DNA of 64,000 bases, taken from Flavobacterium sp. J27. Lineage in GTDB: Bacteria > Bacteroidota > Bacteroidia > Flavobacteriales > Flavobacteriaceae. A program made the translations under genes and the position numbers. Every line of letters starts with the position of its first letter. The stretch's first letter is position 1. Of this stretch, positions 58,827-64,000 are shown piece after piece. The stretch is from positions 63,297-127,296 of the forward strand of contig NZ_PJQW01000007.1 in NCBI RefSeq assembly GCF_004303025.1, written 5' to 3'. The notes under the pieces are model-generated. The model saw only the letters and a program-made list of their open reading frames with translations, was not told the origin of the DNA and searched no databases.

Positions 58827-61259
58827 TTAGCTTTTCTTTAGCCAGTTTTTAGCTTGATTGTAGTCTATAAAATAGCGGATGCTTATTGAAAAAGTATGGT
58901 TTAAATTGTCTGTAAGTAAACTATTAAAATTACTTCGGAAATTCTTGTCTATTTCGTTAGAATAATTAGCGGCATTGTTTCTATACAATACAGTAGCTTG
59001 ACTACCAGGCGCAAACCACCAAGAATAAGAAAGGTCTAAATTCCAAGTGCTGAAATTTGAATTTTTATTGTCTGTGTAATTGGTTTTTTCCATTAACCTT
59101 CCATTATTTTGTAGTGTAAAGAAAGTATTATTCTCTGCTATGGACCAATAATGTCTTACAGATAAATTAAAATTCATTTGGCTATTAATAGAAAATTTAC
59201 TGGTCAATGAATTGTTAATTGTATTACGATCTCGTTGTGCCATTATAATTTCGTCTGTAGCACTTAAGTAGTCTACATAACCAATGTTGTTCTTTTGGAT
59301 GTAGGGATTGATAGAATATATCAAAGAGAATTTATCACTAAAACGATATCTAGGACTAATAAAGATGTCAAAATCTGAACGGCCGCTTTGGTCGTAAAAT
59401 AAATTTGATATTTGTAAATCGAAAGCAAACTTATAATTGTAGTTAGATGAAAAACTAGCCCAGTAGCTTTGCAATCTTGGTAAAATAAGGAATTTTCCAT
59501 CTTGTCTCGGTTCGTAATAATCAAATCGTTCGAATGGTTTTATTCGGTATCCAAAACCAAAATAATGGTTGTCTTTTGAAGTGGTGTTTACATCCAAGCT
59601 AAAATTATTGTTTTGTATTTCATTGCTACCGTTATTATGTTCCATATAGGTGTATAAACCAATATTAAATGAGTTGAATGTTTTGGTAGGAGTTAGGATA
59701 CGATAGGTAGCATTAGCATAGTAGCTATAATAATTGTTTAAGAAAATAATTCCTAAATCATTTTTATCAAAATCCTTAGATAAATATTCTCCCCCAATAC
59801 TAAAACGATAATTTCCAGAGGTTTCTCCAAGAGCTAGTGTCGCTTCAATTCCGTCTTTATTTTCTATATCAAAAGTATTGCTTAAATTTATTTTACCAGA
59901 CAAATTGTAAGTGTTTTTCGGAGTATTTAAGTCGAAAACTAATCCAGCTACATTAGCATCTCTATAGCTTCCGTTTCGGGTAACATTAGTATTGATAAAA
60001 GTAACTGAAGAATTTTGATTGAAACGTTTGTCTAATACGGTTACATTATAATTTGTTAATGGAGAGACTATTGCTTCTCTTGAATTTCCAGTTGTATTAT
60101 CCTTTATAATTACTTTTGTTTCTTCGGTAATCGCATTTAAAAAACCAATGCCTAAACCTTTGTTGTTTCTTCCCGAAATTTTAATCGCGTTAAGTAAGTT
60201 GGTCGTTTTAGGGAATTCTTCAATAACTTCATTACTGTTTAAATCAGGTGAGAAAATAGGTGAAGCACCAATTCTTCTCGTGTAAAGTAAATTTCCTTTA
60301 TTGAATAAATCGGTTCCTTCTGTAAAAAAGGGTCTGTTTTCATTAAACTGTTGTTCAAAAGGACCAAGATTCAATTCTACATTATCAAATTTAGTTTGTC
60401 CAAAATCTGGAATTAAAATAGCATCTAAAGTAAAGGCATCATTAATTCCATATTTAATATCTAATCCTCCTTTCAGAGTAAGTTCAGAATCGTCTTTATT
60501 TGTGTTGTAGTAAGCGGAAGTGTAAGGAATTAAGAATAATCGAGTAGGTGTTTCAATGTTTTCTATTCCGGTTAAGATACCTGCTTGTTGAGAGAAAGCT
60601 CCAGTATTATTATAGACCGGTGACCAAGTGTATTTTTGTCTGGTACGCCTGACTTCTCTAAAAAAGTTAATACCCCATGTTTGAATGTTTTTTTTAGGAA
60701 ATCGTAAGGCTGCATAAGGAATTTTCATTTCCACCACCCAGCCAAAATCGGTTATTTTTGCTTTACTAGACCAAATTGCATTCCAAGAATAATCTTCTCC
60801 ATCTTGTGAAGTGAAATTACAATCAGCCTGTCCATTTGCCGCAGTAACATAAAATTGAAAGTCTTGCTGACCATCATTGTAACCATTGATAAAAACGCCA
60901 AATAAATCTGAGGTTCCAAAATTATCTCTTTCCGTAATTTCTTTTAATATTTTTTCAGGATGATTGTCATATAATGTGGCACCGATGTATACAGCATCGT
61001 TATCGTAAAGCACTTTTACTTCAGATCTTAATTCTTTAGCTTCAGGATTTCCGTTGTCTGGAGAAAAAGTAAAAAAATCTTTTGCTGCTACTACTTTGGT
61101 CCAATCTTCTTCATCGAGTTGCCCATCAATTGAAATTTCTGATGTTTTGTTTTCTGCTTTTGTGATTTTTTTAACACTTTTTGTGTCTAAAAGTTCTTGT
61201 CCAAATGAAATATTTGAAAATAAGAACAATAAAAGGCAAAAAATGAAGTTATTATGCAT
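58827..61259 (-). CDS. DUF5916 outer membrane barrel protein with CBM9-like domain
   Basis: This 810-residue exported protein has a signal peptide ending SFGQ. A CBM9-like/carbohydrate-binding sandwich follows (SEISIDGQLDEEDWTKV, FYVTAANGQADCNFTSQDGEDYSWNAIWSS, VEMKIPYAALRF; about 35-215). The rest is a DUF5916 barrel with alternating strands (FNENRPFFTEGTDLFNKGNLLYTRRIGASP) and a C-terminal aromatic strand. It is likely an outer-membrane protein with periplasmic or surface glycan binding. Function unknown. A -7 box TAAATTTG lies at 61273-61280. It is monocistronic. Confidence 0.87.
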   Translation of the reverse strand: MHNNFIFCLLLFLFSNISFGQELLDTKSVKKITKAENKTSEISIDGQLDEEDWTKVVAAKDFFTFSPDNGNPEAKELRSEVKVLYDNDAVYIGATLYDNHPEKILKEITERDNFGTSDLFGVFINGYNDGQQDFQFYVTAANGQADCNFTSQDGEDYSWNAIWSSKAKITDFGWVVEMKIPYAALRFPKKNIQTWGINFFREVRRTRQKYTWSPVYNNTGAFSQQAGILTGIENIETPTRLFLIPYTSAYYNTNKDDSELTLKGGLDIKYGINDAFTLDAILIPDFGQTKFDNVELNLGPFEQQFNENRPFFTEGTDLFNKGNLLYTRRIGASPIFSPDLNSNEVIEEFPKTTNLLNAIKISGRNNKGLGIGFLNAITEETKVIIKDNTTGNSREAIVSPLTNYNVTVLDKRFNQNSSVTFINTNVTRNGSYRDANVAGLVFDLNTPKNTYNLSGKINLSNTFDIENKDGIEATLALGETSGNYRFSIGGEYLSKDFDKNDLGIIFLNNYYSYYANATYRILTPTKTFNSFNIGLYTYMEHNNGSNEIQNNNFSLDVNTTSKDNHYFGFGYRIKPFERFDYYEPRQDGKFLILPRLQSYWASFSSNYNYKFAFDLQISNLFYDQSGRSDFDIFISPRYRFSDKFSLIYSINPYIQKNNIGYVDYLSATDEIIMAQRDRNTINNSLTSKFSINSQMNFNLSVRHYWSIAENNTFFTLQNNGRLMEKTNYTDNKNSNFSTWNLDLSYSWWFAPGSQATVLYRNNAANYSNEIDKNFRSNFNSLLTDNLNHTFSISIRYFIDYNQAKNWLKKS

Positions 61260-61272
61260 GAAATCTTTTTTA

Positions 61273-61280
61273 CAAATTTA
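61273..61280 (-). promoter_or_regulatory. -7 box of the DUF5916 gene
   Basis: TAAATTTG on the minus strand lies 13 nt before the start codon; TTTC sits 19 nt further upstream (61300-61303). Confidence 0.45.
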
Positions 61281-61378
61281 GGATTATTCATTTTTGGAGG
61301 AAATAAATTATAAAATCTTTAACTTTTTGATAACATATCGACTAAATGCGTTTTTTTTCGATAAAAAGCATAAAAAAA

Positions 61379-61409
61379 TTTGTTTGGTTAAATTTTTTAA
61401 ATATATTTG
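61379..61409 (+). promoter_or_regulatory. Promoter of the YkuD_2-type L,D-transpeptidase gene
   Basis: TTTG (61379-61382), a 19-nt spacer and TATATTTG (61402-61409) match the Bacteroidota consensus perfectly, with the same elements and spacing as the tRNA-Leu promoter at 60-90. The leader to the ATG at 61446 is about 33 nt. Confidence 0.7.
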
Positions 61410-61445
61410 AAACCTCAAATCAAACGAATAACTATTAGAATTACA

Positions 61446-62177
61446 ATGAATTACAAATTTTTAACTCTTTTTGCCCTTACTTTTCTTTTCTCTAGCTTCA
61501 ATTCTGTAGGCAATTCTAAAGAAGAAATAAGTAACAATACAGATCCAAAATTAGTAGCTGCTAATGTTAAAGTCGCTTTAGAAGTCAAATGTAAGAATTT
61601 TTATAATTCTATAGAATCAAATGAGCTTTCTTTACCTAAATATGAAAGTTTTTCAAAAGCATTTGAAGGGTATAATGAATTGAAAAATCAAGGTATAATA
61701 GAAAAAGATTATTTAACCATTGTAGATTTTAGTTTATCTTCAAACGAAGAGAGAATGTGGGTAATTAATATGACGACAAAGGAAGTCGTACTTCGTTCAT
61801 TAGTAGCACATGGGAGAAATTCTGGAGAATTATTTGCTACAGAATTTTCTAATAAATCGGAATCATATCAAAGTAGTTTAGGCTTTTATACTACAGGAGA
61901 AACATATGTAGGGAAACATGGATTATCTCTTAGATTAGACGGTTTAGAGTATGGTATTAACGATAATGCAAGAGATCGCGCTGTTGTAATTCATGGTGCG
62001 GATTATGTTTCAGGGAAATTTGTAAAAGAAAATGGTCGTTTAGGAAGAAGCCAAGGTTGTCCAGCAGTTCCAAACGAAATTTCTAAAGAATTAATCGAAT
62101 TGATAAAAGATAAATCTTGTTTATTTATTTATCATCCATCAAGAAATTATATAGTAAAATCTAAATTAGTTTCGTAA
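61446..62177 (+). CDS. L,D-transpeptidase catalytic domain protein (YkuD_2 type)
   Basis: This 243-residue exported protein has a signal peptide (about residues 1-22; the upstream frame needs TTG). The catalytic core has VVIHGADYVSGKFV and GRSQGCPAVPNEI with the active-site His and Cys (SQGCPAV). Members of this family are thought to form 3-3 cross-links or attach proteins to peptidoglycan. It converges on, and overlaps by 12 nt, another L,D-transpeptidase gene. Confidence 0.88.
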   Translation: MNYKFLTLFALTFLFSSFNSVGNSKEEISNNTDPKLVAANVKVALEVKCKNFYNSIESNELSLPKYESFSKAFEGYNELKNQGIIEKDYLTIVDFSLSSNEERMWVINMTTKEVVLRSLVAHGRNSGELFATEFSNKSESYQSSLGFYTTGETYVGKHGLSLRLDGLEYGINDNARDRAVVIHGADYVSGKFVKENGRLGRSQGCPAVPNEISKELIELIKDKSCLFIYHPSRNYIVKSKLVS

Positions 62178-63749
62178 AGCAGTATATAAATTTTTGTCTA
62201 GATTATAAATGTCTTCACGAAATTGTAATTCGTCTTTATCAAGCCAATTTGTCCAATATAATAGATAAACATTAATATCGTTCTTCACGGGAATGGTCTT
62301 AATGTTTTTCTTGCTTATAATGGTGTCTATTTCTTTCGATGTCCAACCTTCATCTTCATGTAAAAGTATTTTTTCAGCCAATATTAAAGGGTTCTCAACT
62401 CGAACACATCCAGAGCTTAGTGCTCTATATTCTCTTGAAAAATAATCTCTATGATTGGTGTCATGTAAATAAACTGTATGTCTATTTGGAAAATTAAATT
62501 TAACTAAACCTAATGAATTGTTATAGCCAGAAACTTGAACATAACGATAAGATTTTGAGTTTTCAGGATTCCATTCTTCTGGAGTAATTACACTTCCTGA
62601 AGAATCATAGATAGTCAATCGAGTTCTTTTGAAATATTCTAAACTTTTCTTTGCGGAAGGTGTTAAGTCTTCCTTGATGATAGTTGGAGGAACAGTCCAA
62701 GTTGGATTAAATACTAAATTCGATAGTTTAGAGATAAGAACAGGGGTGTTTCTTTTTGGAGTTCCTACTACAATATTATGTTTGGCTATAGTGTCTTCTT
62801 TGGCAACATACACAAGATTATAATCGGGTAAATTAACTAATAAATATTCAGTACCAAAATCAGATGGGAACCATTTCCATCTTTCTAAGTTGGCAATAAT
62901 TTGATGTTTTCTTTCTTCTTTGGTAAAATTTAAAGCTTGTATAGTACCTCGACCTATTACTCCATCAGGTTTTAAACCATGTCTAGCTTGAAATTTCTTA
63001 ACAGCTAAAAAAGTAATGGTGTCATAAACGGCAGTTATAACACTATCTTTTCTTGTATAATCTTTCCAGTAAGCTAATTTCTTTTTAATAGTAATAATCT
63101 CGTTTAATGTGTCATGCAACTGAATTTTATTTTTAATATCAATTTTGTCAAAATTGTATTCTGGGTATTGGTCTATTACGATTAAGCTCTCTTTTATTTT
63201 AGAATAAACATAGTGCTTAGGTCTTAACTCGTCAAAAGTGGTAGCTATGGCTTTATCTTTTATTCCTTTTTCTAAGTAATTAGATAAAGCAATTGGTTTT
63301 GGGTTTAAATCCCAATCTTTGTATAATTTTTTAGGATTGAGTTTGCCTCTAAAAAGATGTAAGGCTAGTTTTTCAAAGCTTTCAGTTAATAAAATGTCAT
63401 ATTTTAGAACTTCTTCATCATCTAAATTTTTTCTTTTTTCTTCTAAAGCTATAATCGTTTCTAAATTATAATCCGATGGGTTTAAGCCATCTTTATAGCT
63501 GTCTTTTATTTCATTAATTAAATCGGTTCTGTTTTTTAAACTGTACCAAATTTCATAATTATTTAATTTGCTGTAATATAATTTGATGCTGTCTTTTAAT
63601 GTGGCTATATGTTCTGGAAGCAAAGGTCTTACTACTTCTTGAGTGGTGGCATCTTTTAATAAACTATCGTCTAAAACAGCAGCATCAGTATTGTTTTTAC
63701 AACTCATTATTAAGAAGACGATAAAAATATAGTGTATTAATTTTGTCAT
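62166..63749 (-). CDS. YcbB-like L,D-transpeptidase lipoprotein
   Basis: This 527-residue protein has a signal peptide with lipobox LIMSC (Cys17), so it is lipid-anchored. It contains a helical scaffold domain, a peptidoglycan-binding repeat (VKKFQARHGLKPDGVIGRGTIQALN, about residues 258-282), and the YkuD catalytic domain with HDTNHRDYF and SGCVRVENP (active-site Cys). The layout is that of YcbB/LdtD enzymes, which make beta-lactam-resistant 3-3 cross-links. Its last 12 nt overlap the convergent YkuD_2-type gene. Confidence 0.92.
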   Translation of the reverse strand: MTKLIHYIFIVFLIMSCKNNTDAAVLDDSLLKDATTQEVVRPLLPEHIATLKDSIKLYYSKLNNYEIWYSLKNRTDLINEIKDSYKDGLNPSDYNLETIIALEEKRKNLDDEEVLKYDILLTESFEKLALHLFRGKLNPKKLYKDWDLNPKPIALSNYLEKGIKDKAIATTFDELRPKHYVYSKIKESLIVIDQYPEYNFDKIDIKNKIQLHDTLNEIITIKKKLAYWKDYTRKDSVITAVYDTITFLAVKKFQARHGLKPDGVIGRGTIQALNFTKEERKHQIIANLERWKWFPSDFGTEYLLVNLPDYNLVYVAKEDTIAKHNIVVGTPKRNTPVLISKLSNLVFNPTWTVPPTIIKEDLTPSAKKSLEYFKRTRLTIYDSSGSVITPEEWNPENSKSYRYVQVSGYNNSLGLVKFNFPNRHTVYLHDTNHRDYFSREYRALSSGCVRVENPLILAEKILLHEDEGWTSKEIDTIISKKNIKTIPVKNDINVYLLYWTNWLDKDELQFREDIYNLDKNLYTALRN

Positions 63750-63833
63750 AAACTTGTTCTCATTTGAATTTTTAAATTCCTTTTACAATACATTGCTGTT
63801 AGCTTTCGTTAAGGAATCTTAAATTATACTTTG

Positions 63834-63841
63834 CAAAAATA
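63834..63841 (-). promoter_or_regulatory. Possible -7 box of the YcbB-like gene
   Basis: TATTTTTG on the minus strand matches TAnnTTTG but lies 84 nt before the start codon, giving a long leader. The remaining 63850-64000 shows only a short AT-rich hairpin (63928-63947) and no gene. Confidence 0.3.
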
Positions 63842-64000
63842 CATACTAAATTGAATCTTCTAATCATTAGAAATAGTGATTTTAGGAATCCAAAATTACT
63901 TCATTTAAATATAGTGTTTTTTTTATTCTTAAAACAGCAGTTTTAAGGGTTTTCATCAATAATTTTATACCTTTCGTCGTGTAATTAGAATAATTATAAA

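Noticed and set aside
63928..63947. Hairpin CTTAAAAC/GTTTTAAG near the window end
   Set aside because: AT-only stem without a following T tract on either strand in the right place, so not called as a terminator.
1..64000. Prophage, insertion sequence, CRISPR array or integrative element
   Set aside because: No transposase, integrase, phage structural gene or regularly spaced direct repeats with unique spacers were seen; the only tandem array (20157-20324) has no spacers.

Overview
The window looks like chromosomal core sequence from a member of the Flavobacteriaceae (Bacteroidota), probably Flavobacterium or a close relative. It is AT-rich. Most intergenic regions upstream of a gene carry one copy of the Bacteroidota -7 box TAnnTTTG shortly before the start codon, and Shine-Dalgarno sequences are largely absent. 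The protein families are typical of the phylum: a type IX secretion plug protein, two DUF3667 proteins, an S46 peptidase, a DUF5916 barrel, Na+-NQR with ApbE, and many small lipoproteins. I see no rRNA, CRISPR array, prophage, integrase or insertion sequence. No stretch longer than about 300 bases lacks a gene except the first 362 bases, which hold a promoter, tRNA-Leu(UAA) and its terminator.

Layout: 0.4-2.6 kb, membrane/lipoprotein operon (HTTM). 2.9-7.4 kb, DUF1508 protein, small lipoprotein, S46 dipeptidyl-peptidase (DPP11-like) and Kdo transferase. 7.5-11 kb, sugar aminotransferase, galE and a lipoprotein glycerophosphodiesterase. 11.1-13.2 kb, an operon pairing a HipA-like kinase, DUF3037 and a cytoplasmic M23 peptidase. 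13.3-15 kb, fabD and a lipoprotein. 15.1-18 kb, a redox/stress cluster (YceI, FMN reductase, small Fe-S protein, OsmC, GNAT, pirin). 18-22.4 kb, MscS, outer-membrane phospholipase A, a Crp/Fnr regulator and purT. 22.5-25.1 kb, a small ECF sigma cluster. 25.2-32.8 kb, housekeeping metabolism and a T9SS plug operon. 33-40.5 kb, nqrABCDEF followed by apbE. 40.6-50.6 kb, M16 peptidase, SNF2 helicase, methyltransferase, map, CoA-transferase and an RRM protein. 50.7-55.8 kb, a TetR-controlled ABC/HlyD/TolC export operon. 55.9-63.7 kb, gpmI operon, a DUF5916 barrel and two convergent L,D-transpeptidases.

The most interesting signals are regulatory. (1) Three ECF-type promoters (TGTAACC, then GTC at one fixed spacing) sit before the sigma operon, the divergent DUF6249 gene and the serine hydrolase gene, so the cluster looks like a self-contained regulon. 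(2) The yceI gene and the pirin operon share the palindrome CTTAATCTAGGTTAAG exactly 22 nt upstream of identical -7 boxes, centred near -41.5, which suggests one activator controls both. (3) The pldA/crp convergent intergenic region is filled by a degenerate 21-bp tandem repeat. (4) The ABC exporter keeps its Walker A but has changed every other ATPase motif that I can align. (5) A 17-bp perfect palindrome lies in the tetR promoter.
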